From the NCBI GenBank assembly GCA_032622095.1, contig CP136068.1, forward strand, positions 4,379,314 to 4,443,313: a stretch of DNA of 64,000 bases, given 5' to 3'. A model generated the notes under the pieces. It saw only the letters and a list, made by a program, of their open reading frames with translations, did not search any database and was not told the DNA's origin. Positions 9,899 to 21,737 of this stretch are shown here, piece after piece. The position numbers and the translations under genes are program-made. The DNA comes from Siphonodentalium dalli (taxonomy: Eukaryota > Mollusca > Scaphopoda > Gadilida > Siphonodentaliidae). Every line of letters starts with the position of its first letter. Position 1 is the stretch's first letter.

Positions 9899-12800
9899 AT
9901 GGCACTTAACACCACAATACAAGAGATGCAGGACCGCACCAAATGGGATCTTTTAAATGAAATTCCTGGTATAAACGACCCTAATGACGAAATAATAGAA
10001 ACGCCGTTATTCAAAAATTGTAAATACTTCATGCCAGACGAGGTCAGCCAAACATTTAACAGTGAATATAAAAAACAGTTATCAATGTTTCACTTAAATT
10101 GCCAAAGTCTCAATGCACATTAGGACAGCCTAAATACTTTGCTTTGTGACATGCAGGGTTAGACAGAGAACTTCGATATCATTGGACTCTCTGAAATATT
10201 CAAAATTCGCGAAAACGTGACCTATTCATTACCAGGATATCAATCAATAGAAACAAACACAAGACCAGATTCTGATGATGGTAGAGGAGGCGTGGCACTT
10301 TTTATAAATGAAGGCATCAGTTTCACACGACGTTCAGACCTGTCAGTGTTCATCCCACACGTCTTTGAATCCCTATTCGTTGAAGTTTTTTCAGATATTA
10401 CAAAATCTAAATTCATTGTTGGAGTCGTATATCGACCAAACACGGAGCCTATGGCAGATCTAGATCAATGCATAAAAACATTAGACGAATTAACAGACAA
10501 ACTGAACAAACCTGGAAAACGGGCTTACTTATTAGGCGATTTCAATGTAGATCTTCTTAAAATTGGGCATCATCGAAAGTCTGAAGAATTTTTTAACACA
10601 ATCTTTTCCAACGGTTTTATGCCCCTCATTACAAAACCCACCAGGATAACTGAATTTTCAGCCACTCTTATTGATCACATATATTCTAATAACATAGGCA
10701 CAGATGTGCAAGCCGGTATTGTTATGACGGATGTGTCGGATCACCTTGGTACCTTTTTCATAGAACAGACTAACTTTATCCAAAAAAAAATTAACTAGAA
10801 GAATTTACTCTCCTCACAATATGGACAATTTCAAGAGATGCTTACTTACAACAGACTTCAGTTCGGTTTATGAAACAATATGTCCAAATGAAGCTTATAA
10901 TGAATTTATTTCTTTATTCAAATGTGCACATGACAAAGCATTTCCAATACAACAAATCAAATCTAAAAATAGAATGATAAAAATTCAAGAATGGATGACC
11001 AACGGGCTACTTAAGTCCTCTGATACAATGTTAAAATTATATAAGCAGTATATGAAGCATCCAAATCCGGAATCCAAAACAAAATACAAAGAATTCTGCA
11101 AAGCTTTTAATAAAGCCAAAAGAGAAATAAAATCAAATTATTATAAGCACGCCCTCAATGAAAACCGCTATAATATGAAAAAGTCTTGGGAAATACTCAA
11201 CAGAATTATCAATAGAGGAAAATAAAAGAACACACTACCTCAAAGTTTTAAAAAAGGTGAACAGGAAATTACTAACAAAACGGCTATATCAAATGAATTC
11301 AACAACTTTTTTATATCGATTGGCGAAGAATCAATTAAAACTATACAAACCAATGCAAGCCATGACTACAAAGCATTCCTTACAGAACATTATAGTGATA
11401 CAATGTTTTTACACCCTACGGTTCCAAGTGAAGTTATATCAATACTACAAAGCATGCAATTCAAATCCAGTAAAGACTGTGACGGATTATCAACGGAACT
11501 CTTAAAACAAGTTTCGAGTGAGGTAGCAGAACCATTTTCTTACATAATCAATCAATCATTCAAAAATGGGATTGTCCCGGATAAAATGAAAACAGCTCGG
11601 GTCATACCAATACCAAAAAAGGGCAATCCACATGATTTTAATAATTACAGACCCATTAGTATTCTCCCAGTATTTTCCAAGATAATTGAAAAAGCTATAT
11701 ATAAACGGTTATCAAAATACTTGAATAAATACGATGTCCTTTATAAGCACCAATATGGATTCAGGGAAAACCACAGCACCATGCATCCTGTCCTCCATCT
11801 TTTAGATACAATCACTCAGACTTTTAATAAATCATCAAAACATTCGACATTAGCCGTTTTCCTCGACTTATCTAAGGCTTTCGACACTGTAGATCATAAT
11901 ATCATACTTGAAAAACTGAATCATTATGGAATAAGGGGTATTGCAAATAAATGGTTCCATAGTTACCTACAAAACAGAACCCAGTATGTAGACTGTTTAG
12001 GCGTGAACTCTGAACCTGGAAATATACGATTTGGTGTGCCCCAGGGGTCCGTGTTGGGTCCTCTGATTTTTCTTCTATATGTTAATGACATATCTAATTC
12101 AACAAATCTTGATCTACTGTCCTTTGCAGGTGATACTACCGTTCACATTTCCGGTTCTGACCTGACACAACTCGAGAATGAAATGAATAAGGAACTAATT
12201 AAAATCAGTAACTGGTGCGCTGCAAATAAATTACTAATAAATGCAGAAAAGACGAGAACTATTCTATTTAATAACTCAAAAGAATCACGAAATGTATCAC
12301 TAAAATTAGGGTTGAAAGATATCCAACAGGTGACCAACTTCAAATTTTTAGGGATAACCATGGATGATAAACTCACATTTAAAAACCACATCTCTCAGAT
12401 GTGCTCTCGTGTAGCCCATGCCAACTTTGCGATAAATAAGTCAAAACACATACTCCCCAAAGATTCTAAGAAATGTCTCTATAATGCCTTGATACAGAGT
12501 CACTTATTATATGGTATACATATATGGGGCCATAGCAGCCAGTTAAATCGGTTATTTCTTATGCAGAAAAAATCAATTCGCATTATAAATAACGCAAAAT
12601 ACAACTCCCATACCGACCCTCTTTTCCGCGAATCCAAGATTCTCAAGATAGCTCATCTCTACATATTACAGATAACATCGTTCGTGCGCGACTGGAAATT
12701 TGCCTGTACCCCAATATCATTTAATACATTCTTCACAAAGCAGGAATATAAAACAAAACAAGTAACCCGCCAGAAGGGAACACTGGTTTATGAAACGCCG

Positions 12801-12944
12801 CGCAACAAGACAATCGAGACCCTACCACATTTCAATTATCCGCGCATCTGGAATGATCTGGATAGTAATCTTAGGGAACAAGGAAATAAGGGTACCTTCA
12901 AGAAAATTATTAGTGAGAACTTCACGAAATCCTATCCAAATTAG
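9899..12944 (+). pseudogene. LINE ORF2: endonuclease and reverse transcriptase, broken
   Basis: The apurinic-type endonuclease domain runs from LNCQSL (near 10095) through LLGDFN (near 10530) to SDHLG (near 10737). The RT domain follows, with the [28 protein letters not shown] and [10 protein letters not shown] blocks between 11600 and 12065. Breaks: TAG at 10121-10123 and 10160-10162, a frameshift in or beside the A-run near 10784-10793, and TAA at 11223-11225. The catalytic box reads FAGD instead of FADD (near 12123-12134), removing one of the two metal-binding aspartates. The copy cannot be active. Confidence 0.9.
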
Positions 12945-13530
12945 GTGGCATGTGATAATCCCTATTGTCCAGATTGTACCTAACCAACTGACACGCCCTA
13001 TGCGTATGTGTATATATCTCGAAGCCCAATAAACGTGTCTGGTGTCAAGCGGGATCCGACATGTCGCTTTAAGTTTAAGGGGTCGTGCCGGATTTCGACT
13101 GTCAAAATTGTGAGCCTCAAATATCCATCATGTACAACATTCAAACAATAATTCATGTCGACAACCACGTCCATAGAAAACTTTATATTATAACCACTTC
13201 ATATTATAACCACTTCATTCTATAACCATTGTTCTTATGAAATTCAATTCGGTTAAGCGTTGTGCCTGCATCTCTCGATATATATTATTAGGTATATATA
13301 ATATAATTGTCGGTTCCAAACAACTTAACATGACACGTCTGATCCAAAAAGATAATTATCAGGAGTCGGCAGTTAAATATATCAATTTTCGCACACCATA
13401 AGACATACATTAATAATCTATGCACAATACCAGCGACATGCTTATCGGCAAGACACACATACATACTATTCGTTGAAGGGTTGACAGGAAGACGGCCTTA
13501 AACAAAGGCCATGTCAATCCTGGCAGGATG

Positions 13531-13581
<51 letters not shown>
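12945..13581 (+). other. LINE 3' end and AT-rich flank
   Basis: AATAAA at 13028-13033 may be the LINE polyadenylation signal. After about 13080 there are short repeats (ttatattataaccacttca-type, 13185-13230) and a (TA)n microsatellite at about 13535-13581. No gene is seen. Confidence 0.5.
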
Positions 13582-13583
<2 letters not shown>

Positions 13584-14336
13584 TAGAAGGTGACCCGACT
13601 TCGTCCGGGCTATTCAAAAACCAAATTTAAAGTCAATATCTCAACCCGTTTCCGAGATCTCGTCTGCGCATGCGCGAAGCTGGTGTCGCACGTGCTCGGC
13701 GACCCGATAAAATTCGTATCCGGGGCAAGATACATTCACATACCAAATATCAAGTCGATAGCTAGACCCGTTTCCGAGATATATAGCCCAATGTCATTTG
13801 CGGATACCTCGGCCGGTGATGAGTTAACGCGACACAGTCAAATGCATCGGCAGGGTGAGAGTTAACGTAATCTAACTTTATGACCTCTGACGACGTCATA
13901 GAAATTACGCATTGATTTTATCCCGATAAAAGATCGCACCACTTGTACCTAATAATTGAGGCAGATAACTAAAACGGATACATACATATTATATATCGTT
14001 GGAAAGGTGAAGCCACACAGATTCTAACCGTGCAAATTATATGACTGGCAATTTATTATTCGCGCTATATCGTATCGATTTGTGAGCACCGAACTGAAAT
14101 ATATTAGCGCAAAACGGCGTAAAAACAGATTTGACCTCCGCACGTGAAAAGTTGACCTCGCACGGACAAATAAATATGCCTATGTTCGTCTCCGGCCGAA
14201 AATACCCTAAAATACCAAATTTCATCGAAATTGGCTTAGTCGTTTTCGAGTCCATCGATTTCAAACACACACACACACACACACACAAACAAACACATAC
14301 ATACACACACAGATCTTTCAAAATATATAATAGATA
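13582..14336. repeat. Interspersed repeat family X, copy 1
   Basis: It begins 'actagaaggtgacccg', with the hairpin CCCGACTTCGTCCGGG, and ends in a (CA)n tract followed by 'agatctttcaaaatatataa'. Copy 2 at 54121-55176 has the same two ends with a different interior. Inside are motifs of the type 'accaaatttcatcgaaat'. The architecture resembles widespread invertebrate retroposon-like repeats. I do not assign a class. Confidence 0.7.
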
Positions 14337-14385
14337 TATCTATGTTTGTAACATTATTTAATCTTAATAGCATTCTGACCAATAA

Positions 14386-14416
14386 ACTATCTATCTATCT
14401 ATCTATCTATCTATCT
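14386..14416. repeat. (ATCT)n microsatellite
   Basis: About seven copies of the tetranucleotide ctat, directly before the foldback element at 14418. Confidence 0.9.
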
Positions 14417-14417
14417 G

Positions 14418-14963
14418 GGACATACTAAATGTTGTAGTCCGAGTCCGAGTTCGAGCCCAGTAAAAGGTGTAGTTTGGGATTTTCAATTTCGTTTATTGTC
14501 GTTAATATAATTTCAATAATGGTGAGTTTTGTGTGTGATAAGCTATGTCAATTACAAATAAAAGAAATTAAAAAGATAATTTGTAAGTCTTATATTTCAA
14601 CTTTTATCGACATTTTTCGTTCTCCAGCACACTAAAAGTTGTAGTTGTAGTTGGAATCAGCCGAGCCAGCCGCCGAGTCGCTAATTAGGTGTTAATTGTT
14701 ATTGTTAGGAATGTGTTGGCGGCTCAAATCAATGGATTTTTTAGTTCAGACAAGAGTGTTTGCAACATATAGTGAAATATACTCAAGTTCTGTTCATATA
14801 GTTACTTGTTGTTACCAGTGAGATAATATCACGCACAGGAATGTGTTTTTTTTAGAGATGTCTCATCATTATTGGAATTATATTAACGACAATAAACGAA
14901 ATTGAAAATCCCAACTACATTTTTTACTGGGCTCGGACTCGGACTACAACTTTTAGTCTGTCC
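14418..14963. mobile_element. Foldback MITE with about 105-bp inverted repeats
   Basis: The left end (ggacatactaaatgttgtag...) returns as its reverse complement at the right end (...ctacaacttttagtctgtcc). Pairing extends through gtttattgtcgttaatataa. There is no coding capacity. Related arms occur at about 14626-14670 and 15174-15233, so several copies or internal duplications are present. Confidence 0.8.
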
Positions 14964-16080
14964 TGTTATTTATGTCAATAATGTTGATCTTTGTTTTTTT
15001 TGTGATAAGATATGCCAAAAAATAATCTGAAAGTCCTATATTTGATTTTATTTTACTTTATTTTTACTTTAGTTTATTTATTAACGCCACCGGTGTATAC
15101 TGTTCTACAAATTTTAGAATGTTGTGGTCCCATGGACATTTTATAAATAGATAATGGGGTTTTCCGGTTATTTTGGGACACGTTAAAGTTGTACTGCGAC
15201 CCCGAGTCCGGTAAAACTGTAGTTGGAATGTCCAAGTTCGTGAAAGTTCTATTGACTATGCCGATGATTTGAGAAGCTTTATTGTTTTAGGATATTGTAG
15301 AAAGGCTAATCTGGCCGTGTCAAATTGAGCTATAGCGATGGGATATCTCACAGGACAGCACATTTCGGGTTTTCCGATTTTGTATCAGAATTTAGAAGCT
15401 TTCTGGTGTGGTGAATGAGAAACCTGCAGCAATAAGCCGTATTTTTTGGTAATAATTTGAAGGATTGGTTGTTTTAACGGAATTCATGAACCAATATATT
15501 TTATATTATAATTTATATTTATGGCTAATAATATGATCTTGGTGGCGTTACCATTTCTGATTATGGTTTTCTTGTCAACTTATGATATGCGTCGTCGCTA
15601 ATTCTGCCTATTATACCGACAAAGTGGTGTCTGCGCAGTTTTTAAAATAGATATAGCTTGCGTCCACGTTTTAAGAAACCCGAGAAATCAGACATCGAAT
15701 ACAACAATTTGCCTTCAAAATCGTCATTGTTTTGGCTCAATGTTTTATTTCATACCAATTTCTGCGAAATTAATTCGAAGTTTCCCTTTGAATTGGTATC
15801 TTTGGTTCGAGAATTGTGTATCGAACAATATTGAGTGCATTTTGTATTTGTTTCGGCTGAAATATTGTTACAGCATCCAATTAATTCCATTATTGTGACA
15901 AATATATTTTTTGTTAATTATATGGGAAAAATATGTAACTCATAAAGCTCAACTCGGATTTTAGGGGACTTTTCGTGACACGTCCGCGATGTTATAGCCT
16001 AAATAATATTTAAAAAATCAGCTTTCCCCAATTTATTTCCTTACTTTTCCACTTTCATGTCTAATGTGCCTGGACTATAA
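14964..16080. other. AT-rich DNA with a partial foldback arm
   Basis: 15174-15233 resembles the end of the 14418 element (gggacacgttaaagttgta...gtagttggaatgtcc). Otherwise I see no gene and no clear repeat. Confidence 0.4.
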
Positions 16081-17381
16081 GGGCGCGTACACATGGCCAG
16101 CAAGAAAATATCAGGTATGCCCCATGTGACTTACTTGACCAATGAAATAAATAATACCGGAAAATATCCGACGAAGGCAGCGCGCTGATATTTTATCGCC
16201 AATTGGTGATATGTGTTCACCTTGATAGGTGGCCATCGGTATCCGTTAACTAATTTTCAACAGTTGGACATTTCATACCTGCCAAAACATTAGTTGGAAA
16301 TTTCACACCAACAATAGGTTGAAAATGTGCTTGTAGTTTGATTTTCAAAAAATTTCTTGGGGGAATTCATTGTTTTGGACCAATATTTGCATATTTTCCT
16401 ATTTTTTGTAAAACTTTTGGTCTGAAATGGTCATCAGTTGGAAACTTTCCAACCTCAGTGGGGTGACAGGTTGGAAATTTCCAACACTTTGAAATCTTGT
16501 GTCATAGTCCCTCCCCCGTGGCCAGTCAAAAGTAAAAAACTCCTAGTTAATTTAAGAAAACAATATTGTCATACATTTGGTCAACATTGTCATTGGAATT
16601 GTCATCAGATGTAAATTTTCCAACCTAAGTGGGGTGTCAGGTTTGAAATTTCCAACTCTAGGAATTATTGAGGCTAGTCTAGATGGTAGGATTTTGCGAT
16701 TTTCTTGTTCAGATTAAAAAATTTTCGCACACCGGGCCGAACCATGGTCTAATACTAGGCCTAAGAGTACTGAGGTGCAAGGGGGGTGCAAATGGAATTA
16801 TGGAAAACTTGTGTTTGGTCTGATTCTGATTCAAGGTGCGGGGTGCAGTTAGAATTTCCCAAGGTGGACACCCCGAACGGAAACCCTATGGGGATGCTTT
16901 ATAATTTGGTACCTCACATGCCTTGATTTAGTTGATTTTACTTTAATTTGGACTATATGCATAGAGGGGATGCATAAATGAACCAAACCAAAATTTTGAC
17001 CAAAGTAGGAAGATGTGCAACTAGTTACACTGGTTGGAATATCAAATAATGAGAACACACATCAGAGCTCACCGCGTCCCTGAACACACATCCCTACTCC
17101 ATCGACGAGGGCGCGTTCCTTTCTCGTTAAAATAGGTGGCATTTTAAATTTTCCATAACTCTTTATAACTCTATAAATATTCGATATGGACTATAGGTTG
17201 TTTGTCCGCAGTAATTCACTTTAACAAACACGACTAACACTAATCACATTGAGCTCAATCAACGTCAACTAACCCGCCGCTTTCTCACGGGCGTAATCGT
17301 TGTAGCAAGAAAATATCAGAGTACAATTGTACCTGATATTTTCTTGCAGATATTTTCTTGCAGCTTCATGTGTACGCGCCC
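16081..17381. mobile_element. PIF/Harbinger-type MITE, 1.3 kb
   Basis: It starts GGGCGCGTACACATG and ends with the exact complement CATGTGTACGCGCCC. Both ends are flanked by TAA (16078-16080 and 17382-17384), the 3-bp TWA duplication typical of PIF/Harbinger. Subterminal inverted repeats (gcaagaaaatatcaggta) strengthen the call. No transposase ORF is present. It carries a copy of the TTGGAAATTTC family inside. Confidence 0.75.
16250..17090 (+). repeat. TTGGAAATTTC family, copy 1
   Basis: It contains the family blocks 'ttagttggaaatttcacacc', 'aataggttgaaaatgt', 'gtggccagtcaaaa', 'cacaccgggccgaaccatgg' and the end block around 'gcgtccctga'. Other copies lie at 29750, 31848, 32568, 33219 to 48880, and 61440. 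Confidence 0.7.
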
Positions 17382-17689
17382 TAACTGTAGCATGGTATAT
17401 GCAGAATACAATAGTACAAAATACAACCCAACCACAGTGTTACTACGACACGCGGGATTACATAATTGGAATTATCTTCGTAGTATCAACTGCAACATAA
17501 TTATATAGTCGACCAAATCTTCTCGGTCCACCCGTTACTCTTAAATAACAGACTTTACGCCCATAATCGTGGGCGGGAGTTATCTCGCTATATATGTCTT
17601 CGGATAAGGTCAAATTGACACTTAGCGTATATATGAACATAGAGTGCAGCCATTCCCAAGCATGAGATAACAGAGGTCCGTTGAATGTC
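17382..17689. other. No recognised feature
   Basis: I see neither a gene nor a clear repeat here. Confidence 0.4.
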
Positions 17690-17795
17690 AAAGCAACGAG
17701 GTTTATAAATAAACAAAGCAACGAGGTTTATAAATAAACAAAGCAACGAGGTTTATAAATAAACAAAGCAACGAGGTTTATAAATAAACAAAGCC
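17690..17795. repeat. 25-bp tandem repeat, about four copies
   Basis: The unit 'caacgaggtttataaataaa' plus five more bases repeats exactly every 25 bp, directly before the large satellite. Confidence 0.9.
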
Positions 17796-17839
17796 TTGAT
17801 TTACAGAGAATTTCGATTTGTCGCAATATCATAAAAATG

Positions 17840-20322
17840 TACGTAAACAATACATTAAACGATATCATCACTTTATACGTAAACAATACATTAAACGATA
17901 TCATCACTTTATACGTAAACAATACATTAAACGATATCATCACTTTATACGTAAACAATACATTAAACGATATCATCACTTTATACGTAAACAATACATT
18001 AAACGATATCATCACTTTATACGTAAACAATACATTAAACGATATCATCACTTTATACGTAAACAATACATTAAACGATATCATCACTTTATACGTAAAC
18101 AATACATTAAACGATATCATCACTTTATACGTAAACAATACATTAAACGATATCATCACTTTATACGTAAACAATACATTAAACGATATCATCACTTTAT
18201 ACGTAAACAATACATTAAACGATATCATCACTTTATACGTAGACAATACATTAAACGATATCATCACTTTATACGCAAACAATACATTAAACATATCATC
18301 ACTTTATACGTAAACAACACATTAAACGATATCATCACTTTATACGTAAACAATACATTAAACGATATCATCACTGTATACGTAAACAATACATTAAACG
18401 ATATCATCACTTTATACGTAAACAATAAATTAAACGATATCATCACTTTATACGTAAACAATACATTAAACGATATCATCACTTTATACGTAAACAATAC
18501 ATTAAACGATATCAGCACTTTATACGTAAACAACACATTAAACGATATCATCACTTTATACGTAAACAATACATTAAACGATATCATCACTTTATACGTA
18601 AACAATACATTAAACGATATCATCACTTTATACGTAAACAATACATTAAACAATATCATCACTTTATACGTAAACAATACATTAAACGATATCATCACTT
18701 TATACATAAACAACACATTAAACGATATCATCACTTTATACGTAAACAACACATTAAACGATATCATCACTTTATACGTTAACAATACATTAAACGATAT
18801 CATCACTTTATACGTAAACAATACATTAAACGATATCATCACTTTATACGTAAACAATACATTAAACGATATCATCACTTTATACATAAACAATACATTA
18901 AATGATATCATCACTTTATATGTAAACAGTACATTAAACGATATCATCACTTTATACGTAAACAATACATTAAACGATATCATCACTTTATACGTTAACA
19001 ATACATTAAACGATATCATCACTTTATACGTAAACAATACATTAAACGATATCATCACTTTATACGTAAACAATACATTAAACGATATCATCACTTTATA
19101 CGTAAACAATACATTAAATGATATCATCACTTTATATGTAAACAGTACATTAAACGATATCATCACTTTATACGTAAACAATACATTAAACGATATCATC
19201 ACTTTATACGTAAACAATACATTAAATGATATCATCACTTTATATGTAAACAATACATTAAACGATATCATCACTTTATACGTAAACAATACATTAAATG
19301 ATATCATCACTTTATATGTAAACAATACATTAAACGATATCATCACTTTATACGTAAACAATACATTAAACGATATCATCACTTTATACATAAACAACAC
19401 ATTAAACGATATCATCACTTTATACGTAAACAATACATTAAATGATATCATCACTTTATATGTAAACAATACATTAAACGATATCATCACTTTATACGTA
19501 AACAATACATTACACGATATCATCACTTTATACATAAACAACACATTAAACGATATCATCACTTTATACGTAAACAATACATTAAATGATATCATCACTT
19601 TATATGTAAACAATACATTAAACGATATCATCACTTTATACGTAAACAATACATTAAACGATATCATCACTTTATACGTAAACAATACATTAAACGATAT
19701 CATCACTTTATACGTAAACAATACATTAAATGATATCATCACTTTATATGTAAACAATACATTAAACGATATCATCACTTTATACGTAAACAATACATTA
19801 AACGATATCATCACTTTATACGTAAACAATACATTAAATGATATCATCACTTTATATGTAAACAATACATTAAACGATATCATCACTTTATACGTAAACA
19901 ATACATTAAACGATATCATCACTTTATACATAAACAACACATTAAACGATATCATCACTTTATACGTAAACAATACATTAAATGATATCATCACTTTATA
20001 TGTAAACAATACATTAAACGATATCATCACTTTATACGTAAACAATACATTAAACGATATCATCACTTTATACGTAAACAATACATTAAACGATATCATC
20101 ACTTTATACGTAAACAATACATTAAATGATATCATCACTTTATACATAAACAATACATTAAACGATATCATCACTTTATACGTAAACAATACATTAAACG
20201 ATATCATCACTTTATACGTAAACAATACATTAAACGATATCATCACTTTATACGTAAACAATACATTAAACGATATCATCACTTTATACGTAAACAATAC
20301 ATTAAACGATATCATCACTTTA
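17840..20322. repeat. 36-bp satellite, about 69 copies
   Basis: The unit starts 'tacgtaaacaatacattaaa' and continues 'cgatatcatcacttta'. The first dozen units are almost invariant. Later ones carry variants (tatgtaaac, tacataaacaacac, aatgatatc) that recur in a regular order, a higher-order pattern. The unit is a multiple of three, so frames stay open for hundreds of codons on both strands, but this follows from the period and is not evidence of a protein. A 1-bp loss near 18291 shifts the frame midway. Confidence 0.97.
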
Positions 20323-20598
20323 ACTTTATTCGCTGTGAAGGAAATATCAACTTGAAAACAGATTAATCGCGGACGTACATTACATGTGTTTACTCATATC
20401 AGCACCACACTACCATGGTAGTACATGACAGTATCATGGTAGAGTACCCTAGCAGAGGTCCGTGGTATCATGGTGGTACCATGGTAAATATCACATTGCC
20501 GCTGTCGTTCGGTGGTAGTATCATGTTTTTTTTATATGGCATACCTTGCTTGACCCTAATGAAAATAAAGCTTACTCTATAGTATTACCATTGTAAAT
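20323..20598. other. Flank with CCATGG motifs
   Basis: Short accatggt and taccatggta palindromes precede the 76-bp array. No gene is seen. Confidence 0.5.
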
Positions 20599-20930
20599 TT
20601 GAATTTACCATGGTATGGTAGTACATGGTGTGTGGAACCTTGCCATGGTAAATGTCTATTTACCATGGCATTATGCTCGTTTAGCATGGTATGGTAGTAT
20701 ATGGTATGTGGAACCTTGCCATGGTAAATGTCTATTTACCATGGCATTATGCTCGTTTAGCATGGTATGGTAGTATATGGTATGTGGAACCTTGCCATGG
20801 TAAATGTCTATTTACCATGGCATTATGCTCGTTTATCATGGTATGGTAGTATATGGTATGTGGAACCTTGCCATGGTAAAAGTCTATTTACCACGACATT
20901 ATGCTCGTTTAGCATGGTATGTAATAGTTA
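20599..20930. repeat. 76-bp palindrome-rich tandem repeat, four copies
   Basis: The block gctcgtttagcatgg recurs at 20675, 20751, 20827 and 20903. Each unit contains ccatggtaaatg...catttaccatgg-like arms that can fold on themselves. Similar CCATGG palindromes occur at 28400-29130. Confidence 0.9.
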
Positions 20931-21737
20931 CATAAGATGAGAGCATTGTAAAGTGCCTTGATTTACATAGTAATATATAAAGTACCGTGGTAACCAACAT
21001 TTTACCATGGTATTACCATGTTAAACGATGGTCTTACCATGATAAATATAAACGGTGGTACATTTTTGCCATGATAAATGTCTATTTATCTTGCCATTAT
21101 GATAGATTACCATGGTATAATATGAATCATACGTGACACGTAGTGGAGCAACCACACATGCTGTATCCCGAATTTGCTTTTTATCGGCGACATATATACG
21201 CTAAGAATAATTTATGTAACAGCATGTGCAATGGCCCCGGTGGAGACGACATGTCAAGTATTGTCATGGATTGTGCAATCTGTTCTTGATTCTGCCCTAC
21301 GCAGCCAACATGATGTAAATGACGTCATGAGCCGTGGCATGACGTCTTCTCTGGTTTTCATTAAGCTAACTAACCGCTGAGATTGGTCTAAATGAAACTA
21401 AATCACATCCAGAGAATTCTTCGGAAGTTGACAATTTTATTTTCATCTCGTTGTTCCACTTCCGATTCCGCAATATTACAATCTCAAAACAGTTGCTAAC
21501 CGGAAGTCACGTGTCAATTTCGCTAAATAGCATACACTCTTCCTGAATTAAGTCTCATCGTATAGAAAATATAGAAAAAAATATATGACGTCATTCACCT
21601 GCCTAAGGTATAAACAACCACGCTCGCCGCACGTACGTCCATCTAAAATGATAAATGTATGTTTCATGGGAGTGCCTGTATTTCCGACCAACTTGGGATA
21701 TATATGATCACGTCAGTTCGTATGGACGGCGACATGT
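20931..21737. other. Decayed palindromic flank, then unrecognised DNA
   Basis: To about 21130 there are further degenerate ccatggta motifs. The remainder shows no gene and no repeat I can name. Confidence 0.4.

Larger units (their letters stand above)
7033..13080 (+). mobile_element. Decayed CR1/L2-like non-LTR retrotransposon
   Basis: ORF1 (7123-7914), a 2-kb interruption of MITE-like repeats, then ORF2 (9899-12944) with endonuclease and reverse transcriptase. A polyadenylation signal AATAAA stands at 13028. The endonuclease and RT style resemble the CR1/L2/Crack side of the Jockey superfamily. The exact clade is not settled. The LTR element abuts its 5' side. ORF1 and ORF2 might come from two different insertions. 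Confidence 0.7.

Noticed and set aside
18264-20318. 684-codon minus frame in the same satellite
   Set aside because: Same reason: an artefact of the tandem repeat.
17840-20322. Possible CRISPR array
   Set aside because: The units are contiguous without unique spacers, and the DNA is eukaryotic.
17818-20355. 845-codon open frame across the 36-bp satellite
   Set aside because: The frame is open because the unit length is a multiple of three. It switches phase at a 1-bp loss, and long frames exist on both strands.
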